Translations under genes and position numbers: made by a program
Source: Anaeromassilibacillus sp. An200
GTDB lineage: Bacteria; Bacillota; Clostridia; Oscillospirales; Acutalibacteraceae
Assembly: GCF_002160025.1 (NCBI RefSeq)
Contig: NZ_NFJU01000011.1
Location: 1 to 64,000 of the forward strand
Length of the DNA stretch: 64,000 nt
Direction: 5' to 3'
Notes under the pieces: model-generated
What the model saw: only the letters and a program-made list of their open reading frames with translations
Told to the model about the DNA's origin: nothing
Databases searched by the model: none
Shown here: in pieces, positions 41,459 through 50,363 of the stretch
How positions within the stretch are numbered: position 1 is the first letter of the stretch
Layout of the letters: every line of letters begins with the position of its first letter

Positions 41459-42253
41459 ATGAATGTTTCCCAGCTATTGGATCAAGTATGTGACATTGTG
41501 CGTGAGGATGGTGAACGAATCCTCGCGATGCGGCAGCCGCAGGTTTTCACCAAGGAAGGCCACGCGAATTTTGTGACCAGCGCCGACCTCGCATCTCAGG
41601 CCTTTTTGATGGAGCAGCTGTCCCCCCTCCTTCCGGAAGCCCATTTTTTTGCCGAGGAGCAGGAGGAAAATGTGCTGGCTCCCGGTTACAACTGGCTGAT
41701 CGATCCGATCGATGGGACCACCAATTTTATGCGCGGCCTGCGGCACTCCTGCATTTCCGTTGCCCTTACGGATCACGGACAATGCATTCTGGGTGTGGTG
41801 TATAATTTTTATTCCGACGAACTGTTCTCCGCTGTGCGCGGACAAGGGGCTTTTCTCAACGGTGCTGCCCTGCACACCGCCAACGTGCCTGTGGAGGAAT
41901 CCGTGATTTTCTTCGGTACCTCCCCCTACTACCGCGCCGTTGCGGAAGGTTCGCTCTCTGTCCTGCGCACGCTTTACCGCTCCTGCGGCGATCTGCGGCG
42001 CAGCGGCTCGGCCGCGCTCGATCTGTGCAGCGTGGCGGCAGGACGCGCGGACGCTTTCTTTGAGGCCAAGCTCTCTCCGTGGGATTACGCGGCGGCGGCC
42101 CTCATCGTGGAGGAGGCGGGAGGAGTCGTTTCCTCGGTCGCGCCGTATTCTCTGGACTTTCAGCATAAAACGCCTGTTCTAGCGGGAGCCGGCGCGGCGT
42201 ATGAGCTTGTGCTGCAGGCAGCAAAGGAAGCGGTTCAGAAGGGGCAGATATGA
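41459..42253 (+). CDS. Inositol monophosphatase family protein
   Basis: 264 aa. Metal-binding motifs are EEQEEN, the signature WLIDPIDGTTNF and the C-terminal WDYAAAALIVEEAGG. It dephosphorylates inositol phosphates or related sugar phosphates. AAAGGAG ten bases upstream supports ATG 41459. The downstream Nudix gene overlaps its stop by four bases. Confidence 0.9.
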   Translation: MNVSQLLDQVCDIVREDGERILAMRQPQVFTKEGHANFVTSADLASQAFLMEQLSPLLPEAHFFAEEQEENVLAPGYNWLIDPIDGTTNFMRGLRHSCISVALTDHGQCILGVVYNFYSDELFSAVRGQGAFLNGAALHTANVPVEESVIFFGTSPYYRAVAEGSLSVLRTLYRSCGDLRRSGSAALDLCSVAAGRADAFFEAKLSPWDYAAAALIVEEAGGVVSSVAPYSLDFQHKTPVLAGAGAAYELVLQAAKEAVQKGQI

Positions 42254-42756
42254 AAAACTCAACCCTCTGTTACCTGGAGCGCGGAGGCTGCCTGCTGATG
42301 CTGCACCGCACGAAAAAGGAGACAGACGAAAACAAGGGCAAATGGATCGGTGTCGGCGGCAAGCTGGAGGAAGGAGAAAGCCCGGAGGAGGGCGCGGCCC
42401 GCGAGGTTTTGGAGGAAACAGGCTATACGCTCCTCTCCTCCCGTTATCGTGGAATTGTCACTTTTGTCTCGGATGAATGGGGCACAGAATATATGCATCT
42501 GTTCACCTCCGATCACTTCTGCGGAAAAGAAATCGTGTGCGAAGAAGGGGATCTGGCATGGATTCCAAAGGAGGAGCTGTTCTCTCTTCCCATGTGGGAG
42601 GGCGATCGCATCTTCCTGCGTCTTCTGGATCAGGATATTCCCTTTTTCTCGCTGAAGCTGACCTATCGCGGAGACACACTTGTGAAAACTTCTCTCAACG
42701 GGAAGGCGCTTCCTCTTCCGGCGGACGTACTAGGAAAACAAAAGAATCCGATATAA
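42250..42756 (+). CDS. Nudix hydrolase, MutT/8-oxo-dGTPase-like
   Basis: 168 aa. A complete Nudix box runs from about residue 37 to 59 (GGKLEEGESPEEG followed by REVLEETG). The N-terminus (LCYLERGGCLLMLHR) is that of MutT-like sanitising enzymes that hydrolyse oxidised nucleoside triphosphates. Substrate is inferred. Overlaps the IMPase stop (ATGA). Confidence 0.88.
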   Translation: MKNSTLCYLERGGCLLMLHRTKKETDENKGKWIGVGGKLEEGESPEEGAAREVLEETGYTLLSSRYRGIVTFVSDEWGTEYMHLFTSDHFCGKEIVCEEGDLAWIPKEELFSLPMWEGDRIFLRLLDQDIPFFSLKLTYRGDTLVKTSLNGKALPLPADVLGKQKNPI

Positions 42757-42774
42757 AGGCAGGATGACAGGATC

Positions 42775-43554
42775 GTGGAAAAACAAGACAAACGGGAGGC
42801 TCTTGATGTGGCTTCCCTCGCCGGGGATATCCTCCTCGCAAGCGGCGCTGAAATTTTCCGCGTGGAAGAAACAATTTTTCGAATTGCAAAGGCATACGGA
42901 GTGGAATCCAGCGACGCCTTTGTGCTCAGCAGCGGTATCTTTTTGACAGCCGGAAGCGAAACGGAAAAGGACTTTGCCAGCGTCCGGCATATCCCGCTGA
43001 GCGCCGCCCGTCTGGATCGGGTGACGGCCGTCAACCAGCTTTCCCGGGAAATCGTAGAGGGGCAGCATACCCCGGCACAGGCTCGGGAGCGTCTGCTGGA
43101 AATTCAGAATATGCCGCCCAAGCCAAAGCTGCATCAGATTCTGGCCTCGGGAATCGGCAGCGGCTGTTTCTGCTTTCTGTTCGGCGGAGATCCTATCGAC
43201 AGCCTGGTAGCGTTCGCGGCGGGGATCGTGCTGTATCTGTATCTGCTGCTTCTGGTGCGGGGAAGGCTGTCCAAGATTGCCTCGAACATCTCCGGCGGGG
43301 CGCTGGTGACGCTGTTTTCCATTGTGCTGTATCAATGTGGGATCGGACACCATCTGGGTGAAATGATCATCGGTTCCATCATCCCCCTTGTGCCCGGTGT
43401 GGCTTTCACCACAGCCATCCGCGACATCGCGGACGAGGATTATATCGCCGGGGCGGTGCGCATGCTGGACGCGCTGCTTGTAACCTTCTGCATCGCCATG
43501 GGTGTGGGGCTGGTTATGATGGCGTGGCATCATCTGGGAGGGCCTGTGCTGTGA
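42775..43554 (+). CDS. Threonine/serine exporter family, large subunit (YjjP/ThrE N-domain)
   Basis: 259 aa. A cytoplasmic N-terminal part (ILLASGAEIFRVEETIFRIA, then FVLSSGIFLT) is followed by about five membrane segments, as in the DUF1212 half of split ThrE exporters. GTG start with AGGAT upstream. The other half is encoded next, with TGATG overlap. The pair would export threonine, serine or related small molecules; the substrate is not shown by sequence. Confidence 0.87.
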   Translation: MEKQDKREALDVASLAGDILLASGAEIFRVEETIFRIAKAYGVESSDAFVLSSGIFLTAGSETEKDFASVRHIPLSAARLDRVTAVNQLSREIVEGQHTPAQARERLLEIQNMPPKPKLHQILASGIGSGCFCFLFGGDPIDSLVAFAAGIVLYLYLLLLVRGRLSKIASNISGGALVTLFSIVLYQCGIGHHLGEMIIGSIIPLVPGVAFTTAIRDIADEDYIAGAVRMLDALLVTFCIAMGVGLVMMAWHHLGGPVL

Positions 43555-44003
43555 TGGAACGAATTGCGTGGGAATTTCTGGCAGCCTGTGTGGGAACCAT
43601 GGCTTTTGCGCTGCTGTTTCATGTACCGAAGCGCTACTATCTGCTGTGCGGGCTGATAGGCGGCTGCGGCTGGGTTTTCTATGAGGTGCTGCTTCTTTGG
43701 TGCTCCTCCCCTATGGCGACTTTTTTTGCCAACGTCGCGGTGGTATTTCTCTCGCGTTTGTGCGCGGTGAAGCAGCGCTGTCCGGTGACCGTCTTTCTGA
43801 TCTCGGGGATTTTCCCGCTGGTACCGGGCGCAGGGATCTACTGGACAGCCTATTATATCGTGATGAATGATTTGGAGCAGGCGGGACAACGCGGCTTTCT
43901 GACGCTGAAAGTGGCAGTTGCCATTGTGCTGAGCATTCTGCTCGTGTTTGAACTGCCGCAGGGACTGTTTCGCCGTCTTTGCGGAGAGACAAACAGAAAA
44001 TAG
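43554..44003 (+). CDS. Threonine/serine exporter family, small subunit (YjjB/ThrE C-domain)
   Basis: 149 aa, about four to five membrane segments with the GIFPLVPGAGIYWTAY motif of the DUF3815 half. It partners the gene immediately upstream; the two correspond to the two domains of the single-chain ThrE exporter. ATG at 43554 overlaps the upstream stop. Confidence 0.87.
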   Translation: MERIAWEFLAACVGTMAFALLFHVPKRYYLLCGLIGGCGWVFYEVLLLWCSSPMATFFANVAVVFLSRLCAVKQRCPVTVFLISGIFPLVPGAGIYWTAYYIVMNDLEQAGQRGFLTLKVAVAIVLSILLVFELPQGLFRRLCGETNRK

Positions 44004-44015
44004 GAGGAAAAAAGA

Positions 44016-44384
44016 ATGGGACACGCGGAATACCGGATTCCCGAGGGAGCTCGGGATGATGCCGTCTCCGTGCAGGCGCTCCGGGAAGCGGTGGCGCAGT
44101 TTAACGGGGACCGCGGCTGGACAGGCCTGAATGCTGCCAACCTGGCTATGAGCATCAGCATTGAAGCCTCTGAGCTGCTGGAAATCTTCCAGTGGTGCAG
44201 CCCGCAGGAAGCCGACGAAAAAGCGCGCTTCACGGAACGGGAGCATTTCCGGGAGGAACTGGCGGATGTTTTGATCTACTGCATCAGTATGTCCAATTTC
44301 TATGACGTCGATCTGGCGGAGTGCATCCGCGAGAAAATGAGAAAAAATGCCATGAAATATCCGGTGGAGCACGGAACAGAATAA
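44016..44384 (+). CDS. MazG-like nucleotide pyrophosphohydrolase
   Basis: 122 aa all-alpha NTP-PPase. The motif EASELLEIFQW with EELADVLIYCI supplies the EExxE-EExxD type magnesium ligands. It would hydrolyse non-canonical NTPs, in line with the Nudix enzyme upstream. AGGAGG precedes the ATG; a terminator follows. Confidence 0.85.
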   Translation: MGHAEYRIPEGARDDAVSVQALREAVAQFNGDRGWTGLNAANLAMSISIEASELLEIFQWCSPQEADEKARFTEREHFREELADVLIYCISMSNFYDVDLAECIREKMRKNAMKYPVEHGTE

Positions 44385-44403
44385 GAACAGGAACGTTTCC
44401 CCC

Positions 44404-44453
44404 AAAACGGGCGGTCCGGGAGTGGTAAGACAGTTCTCCCGGCCGCCCGTTTT
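44404..44453. terminator. Terminator after the MazG-like gene
   Basis: Long stem AAAACGGGCGG plus CCGGGAG pairing with CTCCCGG plus CCGCCCGTTTT. Confidence 0.75.
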
Positions 44454-44502
44454 GCATTCTCCTTTGCCCGCATGAAAATTTCAGATTTTTTTCGCAAACC
44501 CA

Positions 44503-44531
44503 TTGATTTTTCCTTCCAAGCGTGATAGACT
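44503..44531 (+). promoter_or_regulatory. Promoter of the LacI-family gene
   Basis: TTGATT (44503-44508), 17-base spacer, TAGACT (44526-44531). Confidence 0.55.
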
Positions 44532-44541
44532 GAAACCACAT

Positions 44542-44559
44542 TCCGGAAACGTTACCGGA
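44542..44559. promoter_or_regulatory. LacI-family operator
   Basis: TCCGGAAACGTTACCGGA, an 18-base palindrome with a single mismatched pair and the central ACGT typical of LacI/CcpA-type operators. It lies just downstream of the predicted transcription start, so it should mediate autorepression and possibly control of malQ-glgP. Confidence 0.65.
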
Positions 44560-44595
44560 ACCGTTTTCAATTTCTTTCCGAAGGGAGGGCTTTCC

Positions 44596-45603
44596 ATCAC
44601 CATCAAAGACATTGCACGTGAAGCGGGCTGTTCCGTGAGCACGGTTTCCCGTGTCCTGAGCGGCCATCCGGACGTCAGTCCCGCCACACGGGAGCGTGTG
44701 CAGGAGCTGATCCGCCTGCACCGCTTCTCCCCCAACAACAACGCCCAGCGGCTCAAGCAGCAGGAATCCCGCACCGTCGGAATTGTGGTCAAGGGAACCA
44801 GCAACGCCCTGTTTGCAAGCCTGATCGAGGAGCTTCAGACGCGCATTGAGCAAGCCTCCCTCACAGCGGCGCTTGTGTATCTGGACGAGGAGGGAGACGA
44901 GCTCCAGGCCGCCCTGCAATTCTGCCGGGAGGCGCATCCCTGCGGCCTGTTCTTTCTTGGATCCAACCGGGAAGCATTTTTGCAGCGTTTTTCTGAAATC
45001 TCCGTCCCCGCTCTCCTTCTGACCACCTCTGCCGAGGGCCTTCCCTTCCCCAACCTCTCGAGCGTCTGCGTGGACGACGCGGCGGCGGCTGGGGCCATGA
45101 TGGAGTATCTTCTGCGGCACGGACACCGGCGCATTGCTGTGATAGGCGGCAGCCTTTCCCAGTCTGACGCCAGCCGGGAACGCTTTGCCGGATGCCGCCA
45201 AGCGATGGAACGCCATGGCCTTTCCTTTGAAGAGCAAGGACGGTATGAAACCGCCCGCTTCTCCCTGGAAAGCTCCCACCGCGCCATGGAAAGACTGCTG
45301 GATCAGTTTCCGGGCATGACGGCGGTGTTCTGTATGAGCGATCTGATGGCGATCGGCGCGCTGCGCGCTGTGTTTGATCGCGGCCTGCGCTCACCGAACG
45401 ATATTTCCGTCGTGGGCTTCGACGGCATTGCGCTTTCTCAATTCTGCGTGCCGCGGCTGACAACCGTGCGCCAAAACACGGAGCAGCTTGCCGCACGCGG
45501 TATGGCGCTTCTGCTGGAAGCCATCAACGGACGGCCAAACGCTGCCCATGAGACCATCCCGTTTTCGATTTTGCAGGGTGAAAGCGTCCAATCCTTACAA
45601 TAA
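44596..45603 (+). CDS. LacI-family transcriptional regulator (probable non-AUG start)
   Basis: About 335 aa. The N-terminal helix-turn-helix TIKDIAREAGCSVSTVSRVLS is followed by a periplasmic-binding-protein-like effector domain ending in VVGFDG...TTVRQN as in other LacI members. No ATG, GTG or TTG lies between the predicted transcription start and the conserved N-terminus. The strong AAGGGAGGG (44581-44589) points to an ATC codon at 44596. It precedes malQ and glgP and probably represses them. Confidence 0.8.
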   Translation: MTIKDIAREAGCSVSTVSRVLSGHPDVSPATRERVQELIRLHRFSPNNNAQRLKQQESRTVGIVVKGTSNALFASLIEELQTRIEQASLTAALVYLDEEGDELQAALQFCREAHPCGLFFLGSNREAFLQRFSEISVPALLLTTSAEGLPFPNLSSVCVDDAAAAGAMMEYLLRHGHRRIAVIGGSLSQSDASRERFAGCRQAMERHGLSFEEQGRYETARFSLESSHRAMERLLDQFPGMTAVFCMSDLMAIGALRAVFDRGLRSPNDISVVGFDGIALSQFCVPRLTTVRQNTEQLAARGMALLLEAINGRPNAAHETIPFSILQGESVQSLQ

Positions 45604-45641
45604 AATCCGAAAGCAATCAAAGGACAAAAGGAGAAACAGCC

Positions 45642-47183
45642 ATGAAAAAGCAAAAGGTATTTCCCCGCAGCGCCGGCGTCCTGATGCCTGTCTTCAGCCT
45701 CCCCTCCCCCTACGGCATCGGTACCTTCGGCAAAGCTGCCTATGAGTTCATCGACTTTTTAAAGGATTCCGGCCAGACCTACTGGCAGGTGCTCCCCCTC
45801 GGCCCCACCAGCTACGGCGACAGTCCGTATCAAAGCTTTTCCGCCTTCGCCGGAAATCCGTATTTCATTGATCTGGACTTTCTGCTGGAAGAAGGCCTTT
45901 TGGAGCAGAGCGAGCTTGACGCGGTGGTATGGCAGGAGAATGAAAACGATATCGACTACGCCGGACTGTACGAAAAGCGCTTCCCCGTGCTCAAGCTGGC
46001 GTTTTCCCGCAGCAGCCACGCGGACACCGAGGCCTACCGCAATTTCTGCGGGGAAAACCAGGAATGGCTGGACAGCTACGCCCAGTATATGTCGCTGAAA
46101 ATGCATTTCGGCGGCAAAAGCTGGCTGGAATGGCCTGAGCCGCTGCGCCGCCGGGATCCGAAAGCCCTGGAGGAAGCCCTCGCCGGATTGACGGAAGAAG
46201 TCTCGTTCTGGAAATTCTGCCAGTTCAAGTTCTTTGAGCAGTGGACCCGTCTGCGTGAATATGCGCACAAGCAGGGGATCGGCATCATCGGAGACATCCC
46301 GATTTACGCTGCCATGGACAGCGCGGACGCTTGGGCTGAGCCGGAGGTCTTTTATCTCGATGAAAACTGCCGCCCGATCGACGTCGCAGGCTGCCCGCCG
46401 GATGCTTTCTCCGCCACCGGCCAGCTCTGGGGCAACCCACTGTACCGCTGGGACTATCAGGAAAAGACCGGCTTCGCCTGGTGGAAGCGCCGTCTGGCCG
46501 CCACCGCCCGTCTGTATGACATTGTGCGGATCGATCATTTCCGCGGTCTGGTAGGCTATTATGCTATCCCGGCCGGAGACGCAACCGCAGAGAACGGCGA
46601 ATGGCGCAAGGGACCGGGTCTGGCATTCTTCGAGGCGGTCCAGTCCAGTCTGGGCGGCACGCAATGGATCCTCGAGGATCTCGGCTACCTGACCCCGGAC
46701 GTTCACCGCCTGCGCCAGCAGGTAGGCGCACCCGGCATGAAGGTGCTGCAATTTGCCTTTGACTCCCGTGAAGAGAGCGACTATCTGCCGCACAACTACG
46801 ATGCCAACTGTGTGGTCTACACCGGAACACATGACAACGACACTATGGTGGGCTGGATGCACACCGCCCCGAAGGCCGATGTGCGCTTCTCCCGCAAATA
46901 TCTGAATATCCGCCGCGCCGCCAAGGCAAGCTGGGAATATATCCGTGCTGCCTATCTGAGCGTTTCGGCACTGGCCGTGATCCCGCTCCAGGATTTCCTG
47001 GGGCTCGGAAGCGAGGCCCGCATCAACACCCCCTCCACGCTTGGGATGAACTGGCGCTGGCGTGTCTCCCCCGGCGCATGCACGCCGGAGCTCGCGGAGG
47101 AAATCCGCGACTTTACCGCTCTGTATGGACGTATACCGCAGCCCCCGAAGCAGAAAAAAGCCGGTTCCAAAAAGCCGGACTGA
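45642..47183 (+). CDS. malQ: 4-alpha-glucanotransferase (amylomaltase, GH77)
   Basis: 513 aa, standard length. N-terminal PRSAGVLMPVFSLPSPYGIG and the active-site blocks VRIDHFRGL (nucleophile Asp), WILEDLG (acid/base Glu) and THDNDTM are intact. It rearranges alpha-1,4-glucans and maltodextrins in the cytoplasm. GGAGAAACAGCC precedes the ATG. Forms an operon with glgP 36 bases downstream. Confidence 0.95.
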   Translation: MKKQKVFPRSAGVLMPVFSLPSPYGIGTFGKAAYEFIDFLKDSGQTYWQVLPLGPTSYGDSPYQSFSAFAGNPYFIDLDFLLEEGLLEQSELDAVVWQENENDIDYAGLYEKRFPVLKLAFSRSSHADTEAYRNFCGENQEWLDSYAQYMSLKMHFGGKSWLEWPEPLRRRDPKALEEALAGLTEEVSFWKFCQFKFFEQWTRLREYAHKQGIGIIGDIPIYAAMDSADAWAEPEVFYLDENCRPIDVAGCPPDAFSATGQLWGNPLYRWDYQEKTGFAWWKRRLAATARLYDIVRIDHFRGLVGYYAIPAGDATAENGEWRKGPGLAFFEAVQSSLGGTQWILEDLGYLTPDVHRLRQQVGAPGMKVLQFAFDSREESDYLPHNYDANCVVYTGTHDNDTMVGWMHTAPKADVRFSRKYLNIRRAAKASWEYIRAAYLSVSALAVIPLQDFLGLGSEARINTPSTLGMNWRWRVSPGACTPELAEEIRDFTALYGRIPQPPKQKKAGSKKPD

Positions 47184-47219
47184 GAAACAGTGAGGATAGA
47201 AAGACAGGAGGTTTTTACC

Positions 47220-49562
47220 ATGAGTCGTTTTTCCGACAGCATTTCCCGCAAACTTCAGGATCAGGGGATTTCCTCCCCCGCCGCCGCTTCCGCCAAGGAG
47301 CTGTATGAAGCAGTATCGTACGCCGCTATGTCTGAGCTGGCCGCAAAATGGGCAGCCCCCAAAAAAGCAAAGCGCGCCTGCTACCTCTCCGCGGAATTCC
47401 TGGTGGGCCGCCTGATTTACAGTAACCTGCTGAATCTTGGTCTTTTGGACGAATGCAACCAGTATTTGCAGCAGAACGGTATTGACGCTACCGTTTTCGA
47501 GCAGATCGAGGACGACGCTCTCGGCAACGGCGGTCTGGGCCGCCTGGCCGCGTGCTTCCTGGACTCCGCCGCCACACACAGCCTCCCGCTCGACGGATTT
47601 GGTCTGCGCTACCGTTACGGCCTGTTCCAGCAGTATTTCGACAACGGCTTCCAGCGTGAACGCCCGGACGATTGGACGCGCTTCGGGGATCCGTGGAGCA
47701 TCCGCCGCGAGTCGGAAGCTGTCAAGGTTTCCTTCGCGGATCAGGATGTAATGGCTGTTCCCTACGACATGCCGGTGATTGGCTACGGCGGAGAGTGCGT
47801 AAACACGCTGCGCCTGTGGCAGGCAGAGCCGGTCAAGGGCTTTGACTTCGACGCATTCAACAGCCAGAAATATGAGGAGGCTGTGCGGGAGCGCGATCGG
47901 GCCGAGATGATCACCGCCGTGCTGTATCCGAACGACGACACGGACGAGGGCAAGCGCCTGCGCCTGAAGCAGCAGTATTTCTTCTCCAGCGCCACCATGC
48001 AGACGCTGGTTTCCCGCTACGTCGAGCATCACGGCAATGACTTCTCGCACTTTGCGGCGGAATATGCCGTTCAGCTCAATGACACGCACCCTGTGGTCGC
48101 GATCCCCGAACTGCTCCGCCTTCTGTGCGGCGTGCACGGCCTGTCCTTTGAAAACGCCTTCGCCATTGCCTGCGATACCTTCGCCTACACCAACCACACC
48201 ATCATGGCGGAAGCTCTCGAAAAATGGGATGTGCGTCTCTTCCTCTCCGTCATTCCGGAGGTGTACCCCTATGTCGTCATGGTGCAGAACCACCTGCGCC
48301 GTGAGCTGGATTCCAAGGGGATTCAGGGGAACGATCAGGGCATTTACAATATCATTTCTGATGGACGTATCCACATGGCACGCCTTGCCATCTACGCTTC
48401 CCATTCCACAAACGGCGTAGCGAAAATCCACACGGAGATTATCAAGAACGACGCCTTGCCGGAGTGGTACCGCCTGTATCCGGAGCGCTTCAACAACAAG
48501 ACAAACGGCATCACGCAGCGCCGCTGGCTGGCCCTGTGCAACCGTGAACTGGCCGCTTTCGCCTCCGACCGTGTGGGAAAAGGCTGGCTCAAGGAGCTGA
48601 CGGATCTCAAGGGTCTCGAAAAGTACGCCAACGACGTCAATTCCCTGCGTCAGCTTCAGGCCATCAAGAAGGAAAAGAAAAACCAGCTGGCCGCCTACGT
48701 CTGGAAGCATGATCATTTCGCTCTGAACACCGATTTCATTTTTGACATTCAGGTCAAGCGCCTGCATGAGTACAAGCGCCAGCTGCTGAACGCCTTCTCC
48801 ATCCTCGATATCTATTTCGGGCTCAAGGACGGCAGCATCAAGGACTTCCAGCCTACCACCTTCCTGTTTGGCGCAAAGGCGGCTCCCGGCTACTACCGTG
48901 CGAAGGGAATCATCAAGTTTATCAACGAGGTCGCGAAGCTGGTCAATTACGACGACGAAGTGAACCGCAAGATGCAGGTGCTCTTTGTGCAGGACTATAA
49001 CGTTTCCTACGCAGAGAAGCTGATCCCCGCCGCGGACATTTCCGAGCAGATTTCCACCGCGGGCACGGAAGCCAGCGGTACCTCCAACATGAAATTCATG
49101 CTCAACGGCGCTGTGACCCTCGGCACGCTCGACGGTGCGAACATCGAGATTGTCGACCGCGCAGGCCGCGAAAACAACTATATTTTCGGCGCGACGGTGG
49201 AAGAGATCAACGAGAAGAAATCTTCCTACAACCCGCGCAAGCTGTATGAGAGCGAGCCCCGCATCCGCCGCGTGGTTGACACGCTAGTGGACGGCACTCT
49301 TGACGACGGCGGCACCGGCATGTTCCGCGAGCTGTACGACGCTCTCCTCAAGGGCGCGAGCTGGCATCAGCCGGACCACTACTTCCTGCTGCTTGACTTC
49401 CTGCCCTACTGCGAAGCGCGCCTGCGCGCCAACCGCGACTATGCGGATCGCGACGCCTTTGCACGCAAGTGCCTGATGAACATTGCCAACGCGGGAGAAT
49501 TCTCCAGCGACAGAACCATCCGCCAATACGCCGACGAAATCTGGCATATCAAGGCGGAATAA
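47220..49562 (+). CDS. glgP: Glycogen/maltodextrin phosphorylase (GT35)
   Basis: 780 aa. Motifs SAEFLVGRLIYSNL, LGNGGLGRLAACFLDSAA and the PLP-lysine block EASGTSNMKFMLNG are present. It releases glucose 1-phosphate from alpha-glucan ends. The start at ATG 47220 follows AGGAGG with an eight-base gap. With malQ it makes the standard maltodextrin/glycogen breakdown pair. Confidence 0.95.
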   Translation: MSRFSDSISRKLQDQGISSPAAASAKELYEAVSYAAMSELAAKWAAPKKAKRACYLSAEFLVGRLIYSNLLNLGLLDECNQYLQQNGIDATVFEQIEDDALGNGGLGRLAACFLDSAATHSLPLDGFGLRYRYGLFQQYFDNGFQRERPDDWTRFGDPWSIRRESEAVKVSFADQDVMAVPYDMPVIGYGGECVNTLRLWQAEPVKGFDFDAFNSQKYEEAVRERDRAEMITAVLYPNDDTDEGKRLRLKQQYFFSSATMQTLVSRYVEHHGNDFSHFAAEYAVQLNDTHPVVAIPELLRLLCGVHGLSFENAFAIACDTFAYTNHTIMAEALEKWDVRLFLSVIPEVYPYVVMVQNHLRRELDSKGIQGNDQGIYNIISDGRIHMARLAIYASHSTNGVAKIHTEIIKNDALPEWYRLYPERFNNKTNGITQRRWLALCNRELAAFASDRVGKGWLKELTDLKGLEKYANDVNSLRQLQAIKKEKKNQLAAYVWKHDHFALNTDFIFDIQVKRLHEYKRQLLNAFSILDIYFGLKDGSIKDFQPTTFLFGAKAAPGYYRAKGIIKFINEVAKLVNYDDEVNRKMQVLFVQDYNVSYAEKLIPAADISEQISTAGTEASGTSNMKFMLNGAVTLGTLDGANIEIVDRAGRENNYIFGATVEEINEKKSSYNPRKLYESEPRIRRVVDTLVDGTLDDGGTGMFRELYDALLKGASWHQPDHYFLLLDFLPYCEARLRANRDYADRDAFARKCLMNIANAGEFSSDRTIRQYADEIWHIKAE

Positions 49563-49586
49563 ACAGAATACGGTTTTCCGAGCAAA

Positions 49587-49618
49587 AAGGCTGCCGCACG
49601 ATGATGCGGCAGCCTTTC
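49587..49618. terminator. Terminator of the malQ-glgP operon
   Basis: Perfect 13-bp stem AAAGGCTGCCGCA/TGCGGCAGCCTTT. Confidence 0.8.
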
Positions 49619-49619
49619 T

Positions 49620-49780
49620 GCTTCGAATTTTTTGCCAGGATGATAAAATCCGGAAAAAGTCGCTTCGCTCTTTTTCCTAGCTTTTTTGCGGCTTCGCGGG
49701 ATCCTTATGGGGCTCTGCCCCAAACCCCGCAGCCTTTTGAAAAAGGCTGGCGAAAACTTCACGTTTGCACTTTTTCAGCA
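49620..49780. repeat. Possible dispersed intergenic repeat
   Basis: Non-coding stretch of nested short inverted repeats: GGAAAAAG..CTTTTTCC (49651-49678), GCGGCTTCGCGG, GGGGCTCTGCCCC, and AAGGCTG-type arms around AAAAGG. The style is that of dispersed palindromic intergenic elements in GC-rich Bacillota, but there is only one copy in this window, so this is a guess from pattern. Confidence 0.35.
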
Positions 49781-49819
49781 TTGCATAATCTTTCACAGTT
49801 TTGGAGAAAAAGCTTTCTT

Positions 49820-49842
49820 TTTCCGGAAACCTGGAGTATACT
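49820..49842 (+). promoter_or_regulatory. Operator and -10 box of the MerR-family gene
   Basis: Palindrome TTTCCGGAAA (49820-49829) just upstream of TATACT (49837-49842). A weak -35 (CTTTCT/TTTCTT near 49813-49819) would put the palindrome in the spacer, as expected for a MerR-type promoter. Confidence 0.4.
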
Positions 49843-49879
49843 ACAAGCAGAATACGCTTGAAAAGGAGCCTGACACACC

Positions 49880-50287
49880 ATGACGATCGCGGAAGTCAGC
49901 AAACGATACGATATCTCTCCCGATACGCTGCGCTACTATGAGCGGATCGGCCTGATCCCTCCTGTTCCCCGCAGCAAAAGCGGCATCCGGGATTATGGAG
50001 AGGAGTCGTGCAGCTGGATTGAACTGATGAAATGCATGCGTCAGGCAGGCGTGCAGATTGAAGCCCTGATTGAATATGTCGCCTTGTTTCAGCAGGGAGA
50101 CTCCACGATCGCAGCCCGCAAAGCTTTGTTGGTGGAACAGCGGGAACAGCTGATCCAGCGGATGGAAAACATGCAGAAATCGTTGGATCGTCTCAACTAC
50201 AAAATACAAAATTATGAAAAAAACATTGTCCCCGCCGAACAGCGCCTGCAGCGCTCCTCCTCTGCCGATCAGGCAGAAACGGCCTGA
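49880..50287 (+). CDS. MerR-family transcriptional regulator (AdhR-like)
   Basis: 135 aa. The N-terminal MerR winged helix (MTIAEVSKRYDISPDTLRYYERIGLIPP) is followed by a C-terminal dimerising coiled coil (about 80-125). No cysteine cluster for metal binding is seen, and the sequence follows the AdhR aldehyde/alcohol-stress subgroup. No obvious target gene is adjacent. Confidence 0.85.
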   Translation: MTIAEVSKRYDISPDTLRYYERIGLIPPVPRSKSGIRDYGEESCSWIELMKCMRQAGVQIEALIEYVALFQQGDSTIAARKALLVEQREQLIQRMENMQKSLDRLNYKIQNYEKNIVPAEQRLQRSSSADQAETA

Positions 50288-50292
50288 TCGGC

Positions 50293-50340
50293 AAAACGCC
50301 TGTGGATACAGCAGATTGTCTGCATCCACAGGCGTTTTTT
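50293..50340. terminator. Bidirectional terminator
   Basis: Perfect 15-bp stem AAAACGCCTGTGGAT/ATCCACAGGCGTTTT with further T residues, between convergent genes ending at 50287 and 50364. Confidence 0.85.
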
Positions 50341-50363
50341 ACAAGGCGTTTGAAAGAGATTGG

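Noticed and set aside
45759-48767. Very long open frame antisense to malQ and glgP
   Set aside because: It is the mirror of GC-biased codon use in the two real genes. No ribosome site, no recognisable domain, and both sense genes have intact catalytic motifs.
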